NCBI GenBank assembly: GCA_001899855.1
Contig: MKWR01000006.1
Span: forward strand, 62,001 to 126,000
Direction of reading: 5' to 3'
Source: Lysobacterales bacterium 63-13
GTDB lineage: Bacteria; Pseudomonadota; Gammaproteobacteria; Xanthomonadales; Rhodanobacteraceae
Length of the DNA stretch: 64,000 nucleotides
The notes beneath the pieces were generated by a model. It saw only the letters and a program-made list of their open reading frames with translations. It did not search any database and was not told the DNA's origin. Every line of letters starts with the position of its first letter. Within the stretch, counting starts at the first letter, position 1. The translations under genes and the position numbers were made by a program. This document shows positions 26,575-36,444 of this stretch, one piece after another.

Positions 26575-26937
26575 TCAAGCATCTGTCGGAGCCCACAGTT
26601 CGGCATCGAGGTCGTGTTGCCAGCCGAAACGGCGCAGATCGACGCGACGACCAGTCATCTCGATACCTTCGCGCGACAAGCGACGGCGCTGTTCGATGAA
26701 CGCGACACTGCCTGGCGCGAACGCGAGGCAGCCATCCGCGCGCACGACGCGATGCCACGGCAAGGCGAGGCTTGCGTCGGCCTCGCGCAATACGCGACCG
26801 ACCAGGCGCGCGCGACGCGGCAATCCGGCCCGCGCCGCGATCTCGCCATAGCTGGCAACACGGCCGCGCGGAATCGACTGGATCACCCGACAGATTCCAG
26901 GATGAGCAAAATCAAGCGGGCTTTTCATGTCCTTCAT
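26575..26937 (-). CDS. Alkyltransferase-like (ATL) DNA-damage protein
   Basis: ATL proteins resemble O6-alkylguanine methyltransferases but lack the acceptor cysteine; they bind O6-alkylguanine and hand it to nucleotide excision repair. The 120-residue product has the helix-turn-helix and arginine finger region IPRGRVASYGEIAARAG and LVGRVLREA. PWHRVV stands where the enzyme has PCHRV, the hallmark Cys-to-Trp change. Start is either of two in-frame ATGs, at 26937 or 26928; neither has a good ribosome binding site. The upstream extension of the frame is not family-like. Confidence 0.88.
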   Translation of the reverse strand: MKDMKSPLDFAHPGICRVIQSIPRGRVASYGEIAARAGLPRRARLVGRVLREADASLALPWHRVVRADGCLAFAPGSVAFIEQRRRLSREGIEMTGRRVDLRRFGWQHDLDAELWAPTDA

Positions 26938-27141
26938 CGCCAGGCCAGGCCCGGACCACCCATGGATATGCCAAGCAACGCGCAGGATATGGGATTGCCG
27001 CGCTTTTTCGCGAACAAGGCACTGGCGCGCCACATGCTGAACGAGCAATTGGCCCGGACATCCACGAGACTGTCGAAGACGTGTGTCATTCAAGGGACGA
27101 CCGGGCTAGCATGCTGCAGACGCGACCTCCAGGAGAATACC

Positions 27142-27546
27142 GTGCAGAGCTTCGAGCAGATCCGTTCCCATGTAAGCAACCTGCACGCGTTGCGCACCAA
27201 TGATCCATACCTGATCAGCTTCGACCTGACACTTGCCGACAACCGTCAACAAGGCATCTACCTGGCCGAAATGGAAGGCGAGGATGAGCGGAAGTTCCTG
27301 CGCATATCGACACCGGTCGGACCTGCCACCGGAGTCGATGCCACGCGCTGCATGCGCTTCAACTGGGAGCAACGCACCGGCTTCCTCGCCATCAGCGACC
27401 TGGACGGATCGCCCTACCTGCACTTGATCGAGAACCGCCCTTATTCACTGTTGCAGCGGGATGAACTCGATCGCCTGATCAATGAACTCGGCCAGCTTGG
27501 CGATCGCCTGGAGCAGGCCATGTCAAGCGGCGGCGATTCCTTCTGA
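27142..27546 (+). CDS. Small protein of unknown function (134 aa)
   Basis: A GTG start preceded by AGGAG at six bases gives a soluble 134-residue acidic protein (MQSFEQIRSHVSNLHALRTND onward) with no signal peptide or membrane helix. The sequence alternates beta-like strands (YLISFDLTLADN, GIYLAEMEGEDERKFLRIS) and ends in an amphipathic helix (RDELDRLINELGQLGDRLEQAM). Its size and layout recall YbjN or type III chaperone-like alpha/beta proteins, but this is a loose impression. The upstream open frame overlaps the ATL gene and is a shadow. It converges on the Pit gene with an 8-base gap. Confidence 0.7.
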   Translation: MQSFEQIRSHVSNLHALRTNDPYLISFDLTLADNRQQGIYLAEMEGEDERKFLRISTPVGPATGVDATRCMRFNWEQRTGFLAISDLDGSPYLHLIENRPYSLLQRDELDRLINELGQLGDRLEQAMSSGGDSF

Positions 27547-27554
27547 CGGGATCA

Positions 27555-28691
27555 TCAGGCCAGGCCGAAAACCTGCAACAGACGCACCATCAACCAGGCC
27601 AGCAAGCCGGTGATCGGGATGGTCAGGATCCACGCCCAGACCATGCGTTCGACCACCGTCCAGCGGATTGCCGAAAGACGCTTGGCCGCGCCGACACCCA
27701 TGATCGCCGCCGAGATATTGTGCGTCGTCGACACCGGGATGCCGAAATGCGAGGCAGCGATGATCACGCTTGCCGATGCTGTTTCGGCGGCCACGCCATT
27801 GACCGGATGCAGCTTGACCAGTTTGTGGCCGAGCGTGCGGATGATGCGCCAGCCGCCCATGGCCGTGCCTGCAGCCATGGTCACCGCGCACAACACCTTG
27901 ATCCACAGCGCGATGGGGAACTGCTGGTTTGCATCTTCCTCGATGCGCAGGAACGAGAGCCAGTCCGGCAAGCCGTCCATGGTGCCAGCCGATGTCGCAC
28001 CGACCAGGGCCAGGGCGATGATGCCCATGGTCTTCTGCGCATCGTTCATGCCGTGGGAAAGGCCCATCGCGCTGGCCGAGATCATCTGCATCTTGCCGAA
28101 GAACCCGTTGAGAAAGCGCGGCCGGCCGAATTTCTGCAAAACGCCGCTTCTTGATCCGAGCCAACTGGTGATGGCGAACAGTGCGCCCATCATGACGAAG
28201 CCGAGGACGAAGCCGAGCAGCGGCGAACTGAACATCGGCAGGACAACCTTCGGCAGCAAGCCCTTGCCTTGCCACCAGTGCTCGCCACCCTGCCACCAGA
28301 TGATCGAGGACCAGTTGTTCTGCGCCGCCGCCAGCGCCGCGCCGCAGAGGCCACCGACAAGGGCATGCGAGGAGCTGGACGGCAAACCCCACCACCAGGT
28401 GATCAGATCCCAGATCACCGCGCCGAGCAGCGCGCAGATGAGCACCTGCGGCGTCACCGCGACGATGCCGAGATCAATCAGTCCGGAGGCGATGGTCTTG
28501 GCCACCGCCGTGCCCCACAACGCACCGATCAGGTTGGTGAATGCCGCCAGCGCGACGGCCTGGCCCGGGCTGAGGACCTTGGTGGCGACCACGGTCGCGA
28601 TGGAATTGGCGGTATCGTGAAAACCGTTGATGTACTCGAAGACGAGCGCCACCAGAATGACGAGCAGGACCAGGCTGAGGCTCACGGTCAC
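27555..28691 (-). CDS. pit: Low-affinity inorganic phosphate transporter (Pit family)
   Basis: Pit transporters import metal-phosphate with protons across the inner membrane. The 378-residue product has about ten helices and both halves of the duplicated signature: FEYINGFHDTANSIAT near the N-terminus and GLSHGMNDAQKTMGII in the middle. It is shorter than Escherichia coli PitA (499) because the central loop is small, as in many DUF47-linked Pit proteins. The start is GTG after GAGGAA. It lies 21 bases downstream of the DUF47 gene, so the two form an operon. It is separate from the phoB cluster. Confidence 0.92.
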   Translation of the reverse strand: MTVSLSLVLLVILVALVFEYINGFHDTANSIATVVATKVLSPGQAVALAAFTNLIGALWGTAVAKTIASGLIDLGIVAVTPQVLICALLGAVIWDLITWWWGLPSSSSHALVGGLCGAALAAAQNNWSSIIWWQGGEHWWQGKGLLPKVVLPMFSSPLLGFVLGFVMMGALFAITSWLGSRSGVLQKFGRPRFLNGFFGKMQMISASAMGLSHGMNDAQKTMGIIALALVGATSAGTMDGLPDWLSFLRIEEDANQQFPIALWIKVLCAVTMAAGTAMGGWRIIRTLGHKLVKLHPVNGVAAETASASVIIAASHFGIPVSTTHNISAAIMGVGAAKRLSAIRWTVVERMVWAWILTIPITGLLAWLMVRLLQVFGLA

Positions 28692-28712
28692 GGAGATTCC
28701 TCGCCAGGCAGG

Positions 28713-29342
28713 TCAGGAGTTTTTCAGGGCAATGTGATAGATCACATTGCCGGCGTCTCGGCAGCGATCGATCGCTTTTTCCAGCAACTCGAACAGATCC
28801 CTGCGCACCATCAGTCTTGCCGCATCGGCGGCATCCGAGAACAGGCGCTTGTAGAGATCGAGGAGGAGACGATCCGCCTCCGATTCAATCGATTGCATGC
28901 TTTCGTTGAGTCCGTGCATGACATCCAGCTTGATGCCGCCACGCAACTCGCCAACCATCTTGACGATCACCTCGCAGGCACGCTCGAGCATGGCCGATTG
29001 CGAGCTGTAGTCGACATCGGTCAGGCGATCGGCAAACAGGGCATAACGCTCGGCAAACTTTTCCACGGTCTTCGGAATCTTGTACAAGGCCCCGGCCAGG
29101 GCTTCGATGTCCTCGCGCTCCAGCGCGGTCACGAAGGTATTGACGAGCTCCAGGTTGATCTGCGCAAACAGGTCCTTCTCGCGCCGGCGCGCCATCCTGA
29201 AACCATCCAGGGCCGGCGTCTCGGCACCCTCGGCAAGCATCTTGCCGAGCGCCCGCGCACTGAGCAGGGCGGCTTCGGCGCTGGCTTCGAGCAAGCCATA
29301 GAACTTGTCGCCCTTGCCAAAGATTGTCTGCAACGAAAACAT
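28713..29342 (-). CDS. DUF47 PhoU-like accessory protein of Pit transporter
   Basis: The 209-residue all-helical protein (MFSLQTIFGKGDKFYGLLEA) is of the DUF47/PhoU-like group, which usually accompanies Pit transporters and is thought to restrain or regulate them. Acidic clusters typical of PhoU metal sites can be seen in REKDLFAQINLELVNTFVTALEREDIEAL and ESEADRLLLDL. It is cytoplasmic with no signal. It is immediately upstream of pit, so the pair likely controls phosphate entry together. No PstSCAB-linked PhoU is in the window. Confidence 0.88.
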   Translation of the reverse strand: MFSLQTIFGKGDKFYGLLEASAEAALLSARALGKMLAEGAETPALDGFRMARRREKDLFAQINLELVNTFVTALEREDIEALAGALYKIPKTVEKFAERYALFADRLTDVDYSSQSAMLERACEVIVKMVGELRGGIKLDVMHGLNESMQSIESEADRLLLDLYKRLFSDAADAARLMVRRDLFELLEKAIDRCRDAGNVIYHIALKNS

Positions 29343-29469
29343 GCGGTCGCTCCGATACGGGCTGAAAGGGTGATTCCCCGGGCTGCGACCATGATTCCCG
29401 GGGCAGCGGAGGGCGCATGTTACAACATTGTTTCAGCTGCAATCGCGCGGCGGGACGCGCAGCGGGCAC

Positions 29470-30231
29470 TCACTTGCGCCGGGCAAGGCCGGCGCTGCGC
29501 TGGACATCGGCAAGGATCCCGCGCAGGACGCGCAGCTCGCGCTGGTCGGGAGCCGCACGCAGGAAAAAACGCCGCAGCCTTTGCATGATCGTGCGCTCGG
29601 AGCGGCCCTTGTGAAAATCGATGTCATGCAGGGTGATCGCAAGGTGCTCGAAGAATCCTTCCAGTTCCGCGGCCGTCGAGGGAGGATCGGCATTGCCCTG
29701 TCGCTGCGGACTGCCCTCAAGCTGGACCATGCGCAACTCGTAGGCGACCACCTGCACGGCCTGCGCAAGATTCAACGACGAGTAGCCCGGATCACTCGGA
29801 ATATGCACGGCAGCGTGGCATAGCTTGATCTCGTCATTGCTGAGTCCGGATTGTTCGTTGCCGAAAACAAGGGCAACCTCGCGCCCTTGCCCGGCCGCAT
29901 CCAGAGCACGACGCGCAGCCATGCGCGGGTTCAACTCCTGCAGGGCGACGCCGCGCAAGCGCGCGGTCGCGCCGAGAACCAGGCTGCACTCGGCAACGGC
30001 TTCGCGCAGGGAATCGAAGCGCTCGGCGGCTTCCAGCACATCGTCGGCACCTGCCGCCATCTTGTGCGCATCCATGTGCGGGTATTCCGCAGGCGCGACC
30101 AGCGACAGCCTACGAAAGCCCATCGTCCGGATTGCCCTGGCGGCACTGCCGATATTGCCCGGATGCGAGGTTCGGGCGAGGACGAATCGCACGCGCGAAA
30201 ACGCCAACGGCTGCTCGGGAACATCAGTCAT
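29470..30231 (-). CDS. trmJ: tRNA (cytidine/uridine-2'-O-)-methyltransferase TrmJ
   Basis: TrmJ methylates the ribose at position 32 of several tRNAs using SAM. The 253-residue SPOUT enzyme has the three knot motifs in order: LARTSHPGNIGSAARAIRTMG, ALVFGNEQSGLSNDEI, and IPSDPGYSSLNLAQAVQVVAYE. A C-terminal helical extension follows (residues 180-253). Size matches the family. It is divergent from suhB, as in Escherichia coli, which supports the assignment. Confidence 0.93.
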   Translation of the reverse strand: MTDVPEQPLAFSRVRFVLARTSHPGNIGSAARAIRTMGFRRLSLVAPAEYPHMDAHKMAAGADDVLEAAERFDSLREAVAECSLVLGATARLRGVALQELNPRMAARRALDAAGQGREVALVFGNEQSGLSNDEIKLCHAAVHIPSDPGYSSLNLAQAVQVVAYELRMVQLEGSPQRQGNADPPSTAAELEGFFEHLAITLHDIDFHKGRSERTIMQRLRRFFLRAAPDQRELRVLRGILADVQRSAGLARRK

Positions 30232-30363
30232 GGTCGTTCATTCCTCATGGTTTCCCGGCTCCTGTTTGTCGAGGTGACGCCGGATTTGCTACCCTTCCGC
30301 GCCGCACGCGCCCCGATGCGCGCTGCACTTGCTCTTTTTCAGTCCACTTCCGATGGAACCAAC

Positions 30364-31164
30364 ATGCCCAGACCTGCCGTGAATGTGGCGGTGCGCGCCG
30401 CGCGTGCCGCAGGCCAGATCATTTTGCGCTACATGAATCGCATCGAGAGCCTTGCCATTGTCGAGAAACAACGCATGGATTTCGCTTCGGAAGTGGATCG
30501 GGCCGCGGAGGCCGAGATCATACGCGAGCTGAAGCGCGCATTTCCCGGCCACGCCATCCTCGCCGAGGAATCCGGTGCCCAAGGCAAGGGCAAGCACGTA
30601 TGGGTCATCGACCCGCTCGATGGCACGCACAACTATCTGCGCGGCTTTCCGCATTTCTGCGTATCCATCGGCATGCTCGAAAACGGCGAGCCGATGCATG
30701 GCGTCGTCTACGACCCGCTGCGTGACGAGCTGTTCACCGCAAGTCGAGGCGATGGCGCCTATTTGAATGATCGGCGCATCCGCACCAGTGCGCGGAATGA
30801 CCTCGAAGGAGCATTGCTGACCACCGGTTTTCCGTACCGGCAACGCGCCCATCTCGACGCGCAAATCGAGATGACCCGCGCCCTGCTCGGCCAGGCCGAG
30901 GACATCCGCCGCACGGGTTCGGCAGCGCTTGATCTCGCTTATGTGGCGAATGGTCGCATTGACGGCTATTACGAGATTGGATTGAAGCCGTGGGACATGG
31001 TCGCAGGCTGCCTGCTGGTGCGCGAGGCCGGTGGCCGCTATTGCGACTTCGTCGGTCGTGAGGGCATCCCGGAAAGCGGCAACCTCCTTGCCGGCGGCCA
31101 CAAGGTCGTCGACGCCATGATCAAGACCATCGCACCACAGGTGACACCCGCGCTGGCGCGCTGA
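30364..31164 (+). CDS. suhB: Inositol-1-monophosphatase / SuhB
   Basis: SuhB dephosphorylates inositol phosphates and, in Escherichia coli, also joins the rRNA antitermination complex. The 266-residue product shows metal-binding AEESGAQ, WVIDPLDGTHNYLRGFPHFCVSI with the DPLDGT signature (the usual TTN is THN here), and LKPWDMVAGCLLVREAGG. The start ATG at 30364 begins the family's first helix; the open frame upstream runs antisense to trmJ and is not real. It is followed by a heptamer repeat and a terminator. Confidence 0.93.
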   Translation: MPRPAVNVAVRAARAAGQIILRYMNRIESLAIVEKQRMDFASEVDRAAEAEIIRELKRAFPGHAILAEESGAQGKGKHVWVIDPLDGTHNYLRGFPHFCVSIGMLENGEPMHGVVYDPLRDELFTASRGDGAYLNDRRIRTSARNDLEGALLTTGFPYRQRAHLDAQIEMTRALLGQAEDIRRTGSAALDLAYVANGRIDGYYEIGLKPWDMVAGCLLVREAGGRYCDFVGREGIPESGNLLAGGHKVVDAMIKTIAPQVTPALAR

Positions 31165-31203
31165 CACCAAGCGCTGGTCGCGCCGTGTGGACAAGCGCCA
31201 CGC

Positions 31204-31231
31204 ATTCCCGATTCCCGATTCCCGATTCCCG
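31204..31231. repeat. Four tandem copies of ATTCCCG
   Basis: The heptamer ATTCCCG is repeated four times without mismatch, just after suhB and immediately before the shared terminator. Such arrays change copy number by slippage. No promoter or reading frame runs through it that would make it a clear switch. Confidence 0.9.
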
Positions 31232-31234
31232 CCC

Positions 31235-31266
31235 AAAGAAAAAGCCCGGCTTGCGCCGGGCTTTTC
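31235..31266. terminator. Bidirectional terminator between suhB and the OmpA-family gene
   Basis: AAAGCCCGGC and GCCGGGCTTT form a 10-base stem around a TTGC loop. On the minus strand a U-rich run (UUUUUCUUU) follows, making it strong for the OmpA-family gene; on the plus strand the U-run is shorter, giving a weaker end for suhB. Confidence 0.88.
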
Positions 31267-31294
31267 GTGTCACTCGAACGATGCTGCCAGTCGA

Positions 31295-32356
31295 TTACTG
31301 ACCGTCAACGGCAAGCTCGGTGCGGCGGTTGCGCGCACGGCCTTCCTTGGTGTCGTTCGTGTCGATCGGGTTGCTCTCGCCAAAACCCTTGACGCCGGAG
31401 ATCTGGCTGGCGTTGACGCCATGCGAGGTCAGGTAGTCATAGACGATCTGCGCGCGGCGCTCCGAAAGCTTCTGGTTGTACTCGTCACTGCCGATGGAAT
31501 CGGTGTGACCATCGAGTTCAACGCGCACGTTCGGGTTGCGGCTGAGCACGTCCACGGCCTGATCGAGAATCGCGATCGAATCCGCAGTCGGTTCCTGCAG
31601 CGACGGGGTGATGTCCTTTTCGTTCGAACGCGGGCGATCGAACTTGAAGTTGACGCCACGCAGGTCGATGACGACCGGAGTTGCGGCAGGTTCTTCCGTT
31701 GCGGCTTCCGGCGGCGGCGGGGGCGGCGGCGGCGCGGCTGCCGGCTCCGGCTCGGCTGCGGCTGCGCCACCGAAACCGATGGTCAAGCCAACCGAGACGA
31801 TTCCGTCGACATAGTGGTTGTAGTCGCCGGCACCCGGGAACTGGCCACGCAGGCTGTTGTTGTCGTGGTCATAACGGGCAGCCAGCTCACCACGCAGGGC
31901 AACGCGCTCGTTGAAGTTGTACTGGATACCGCCGCCAACGGTGGCCATCGGATCCCAACCGTCATGCTGCACGGTGCCCGAATACGCCGCGTGACGAACG
32001 GCACCCAGGCCGCCGAGCACGTACGGACGCCATGCCGAACCCTGGTCGCCGAAGAACCAGCGACCGGTCACGCCGAGGCTGACGCTTTCCCATTCGCGAC
32101 CCGCGCGGAACGAATCGTTCTGGAAGTCGGCATCGTTGTGGGCGATCTCTGCATCAACGGCGAAATTCGGTGAAACCCACCAGCCAATGCCGAGGCCGGT
32201 GTACAGGGAGGAATCAGTGTCACGATTGCTGTCGGAGAAATTGACGCCGACGCGCGGAGCGAGATACCAGCTTCCGTCCTGCGCATAGGCAGTCGACACG
32301 CCGCCACCAAGCATGGCAACTGCGATCAATGCACTCAGTGCCTTGTGTTTCATCAT
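31295..32356 (-). CDS. OmpA family outer-membrane protein
   Basis: The 353-residue product links outer membrane and cell wall. A signal peptide ([20 protein letters not shown]) precedes an eight-stranded beta-barrel (about residues 25-200), with aromatic strands such as [12 protein letters not shown] and [15 protein letters not shown] Pro-rich hinge (residues 208-232) and an OmpA_C domain follow, with the peptidoglycan-binding pattern [24 protein letters not shown] and NRRTEL. The start is fixed by GAGGA before tandem ATGs. The 220-base upstream region is AT-rich, consistent with a strong promoter, though I cannot place its boxes with confidence. Confidence 0.93.
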   Translation of the reverse strand: MMKHKALSALIAVAMLGGGVSTAYAQDGSWYLAPRVGVNFSDSNRDTDSSLYTGLGIGWWVSPNFAVDAEIAHNDADFQNDSFRAGREWESVSLGVTGRWFFGDQGSAWRPYVLGGLGAVRHAAYSGTVQHDGWDPMATVGGGIQYNFNERVALRGELAARYDHDNNSLRGQFPGAGDYNHYVDGIVSVGLTIGFGGAAAAEPEPAAAPPPPPPPPEAATEEPAATPVVIDLRGVNFKFDRPRSNEKDITPSLQEPTADSIAILDQAVDVLSRNPNVRVELDGHTDSIGSDEYNQKLSERRAQIVYDYLTSHGVNASQISGVKGFGESNPIDTNDTKEGRARNRRTELAVDGQ

Positions 32357-32579
32357 TGCGGAATCCTCATTTTTGTTTGATCCAATTTCTACCGCCACAG
32401 CGCGACGCCAAAAGCGGACACCCTGTTGCCAGCCATCATACGACGATTCATGGCCGGAAGAACATGATTTTAACAACAGATTCGAGTTCGAACATGAACG
32501 GGCGAAAATCCATAATTGGCTTGCTTTTCAAGCAGTTGCGCAGATGCTCAAATGAACGCCAAGTTAAGCGCAGGTCAAA

Positions 32580-34031
32580 TCAAATCGCAAACAAGTCTAA
32601 CAGTTGATTGACCGGCATCGCTTCGAAGCGTGCCGCATCGGCACTGGCGGCGAGAATCCGGGAGACATTCTGCGCCGGAAGCTGCGCCGTGATCGCCGCC
32701 TCGAACTTCTTCAGCAAGACCGGAATGCCCTCGTCGCGGCGCTTGCGGTGCCCGATCGGATAATCGATGGAAACCTTGGCCGTGCTTGTTCCGTCATTGA
32801 AGAACACCTGCAGCGAATTGCCGATGTAGCGCTTTTCGGGATCGAAATAGTCCTTGGTGAACTGCGGATTTTCCTTGACCGTCATCTTCGCGCGCAGGGC
32901 GTCGATGCGCGGATCCGCGGCGACGTCATCATTGTAGTCATCAGCGACCAGGCGTCCGAAAATCAGCGGCACGGCAACCATGTACTGGATGCAATGATCG
33001 CGATCAGCGTAGTTGGCCAGCGGGCCGGTCTTGTCGATGATGCGCACGCCCGCTTCCTGGGTCTCGATCTCGATGCGCGCGATCTCGTCGATGCGCGAGC
33101 CGACTTCGCCATGCAGTTGCATGGCGCATTCAACCGCGGTCTGCGCATGGAACTCGGCGGGAAAGCTGATCTTGAACAACACGTTCTCCATGACATAGCT
33201 GCCAAACGGGCGCTCGAACTCGAACTGCTTGCCCTTGAACGCAATGTCATAGAAACCCCAGGTTTTCGCCGACAACGCCGATGGATAGCCGACGACATTC
33301 TTGTCGACTGCGTTGAAGGCATGGGTCACGGCGCGACGGCAGGCATCACCAGCTGCCCAGCTCTTGCGCGGCCCGGTGTTTGGTGCGTGCCGGTAGGTAC
33401 GCAGGACGCCGTTGTCGATCCAGCTGTGCGAAATGGCATTGATGATCTGCTCGCGGGTGCCGCCGAGCATGGCCGTGGCCACGGCGGTCGAGGCCAGGCG
33501 AACGAGGATCACATGGTCCAGGCCGACGCGGTTGAAGCTGTTCTTCAGGGCATAGCAGCCCTGGATCTCGTGCGCCTTGATCGCCCAGCCGAGGACATCG
33601 CGAACGCTCAGCGGCTTGCCGCCTTCGCGCTCGGCCTTGCGCGACAGGTAGTCGGCAACGGAGAGGATGGCCCCGAGGTTGTCGGACGGATGGCCCCATT
33701 CGGCAGCCAGCCAGGTGTCGTTGAAATCCAGCCAGCGGATCTGCGTGCCGATGGCGAATGCAGCCTGCACCGGATCGAGTTCATGGCTGGTTCCCGGCAC
33801 GCGCACGCCGCCCGGCAGCACGGCACCAGGGACGACCGGGCCGAGATGCTTGACGCAATCGGGGAACTTCATCGCCAGCATCGAAGTGGCCAGCGAATCG
33901 AGCAGCATGTAGCGCGCCGTGGCATAGGCTTCGGGCGAATCTATGACGTAATCGGCAATGTAGTTGGCGATATCGACCATGGGCTGATCGGGATCCGGCC
34001 GAACGGCCGAGCGGATGTCATGTCCGGACAT
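32580..34031 (-). CDS. prpD: 2-methylcitrate dehydratase PrpD (MmgE/PrpD family)
   Basis: PrpD dehydrates 2-methylcitrate to 2-methyl-cis-aconitate in propionate breakdown. The product, 483 residues, has the same length as the Escherichia coli enzyme. It contains the MmgE/PrpD core: RYMLLDSLATSMLAM, FNDTWLAAEWGHPSDNLGAIL, and NTGPRKSWAAGDACRRAV. The start at MSGHDIRSAVRP is the one that resembles the family; the open frame upstream does not. It is about 6 kb from prpC and prpB on the same strand, and divergent from fadH. No acnD, prpF or prpR is visible here. Confidence 0.92.
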   Translation of the reverse strand: MSGHDIRSAVRPDPDQPMVDIANYIADYVIDSPEAYATARYMLLDSLATSMLAMKFPDCVKHLGPVVPGAVLPGGVRVPGTSHELDPVQAAFAIGTQIRWLDFNDTWLAAEWGHPSDNLGAILSVADYLSRKAEREGGKPLSVRDVLGWAIKAHEIQGCYALKNSFNRVGLDHVILVRLASTAVATAMLGGTREQIINAISHSWIDNGVLRTYRHAPNTGPRKSWAAGDACRRAVTHAFNAVDKNVVGYPSALSAKTWGFYDIAFKGKQFEFERPFGSYVMENVLFKISFPAEFHAQTAVECAMQLHGEVGSRIDEIARIEIETQEAGVRIIDKTGPLANYADRDHCIQYMVAVPLIFGRLVADDYNDDVAADPRIDALRAKMTVKENPQFTKDYFDPEKRYIGNSLQVFFNDGTSTAKVSIDYPIGHRKRRDEGIPVLLKKFEAAITAQLPAQNVSRILAASADAARFEAMPVNQLLDLFAI

Positions 34032-34229
34032 GGGGGAGTTCCGTTGGGTTGGGAAGCATGTGCACGCGCCGGGGCGCTGTTGCAGCCCGCTATTGTGCCA
34101 GATGGCCATCGGGAAGCCGACCGGAAAACCACTCGGCATGGTCGGGCGCTTGCCGATCCGCCCTGCCTGGCAATTCCTGGCTTCGATCCCCGCCCGTTGC
34201 GCTTGCCCCGCAGGCGTCCGGCTGGCATC

Positions 34230-36279
<2,050 letters not shown>

Positions 36280-36444
36280 GGCAGGTCCGTCGCGGATCGC
36301 ACTCCGCCGCCATCCACCGCGCCGGTTTGGGAAATTCGTTCGGCGCAAAATGCCAAGCGGTTCACGTTCCACCGCTCGTCCATGTCACGAATCGCCACGG
36401 TTTTGCGATTTAACATCCGCGGAATCTTCAGTGGAGTCGTGGCC

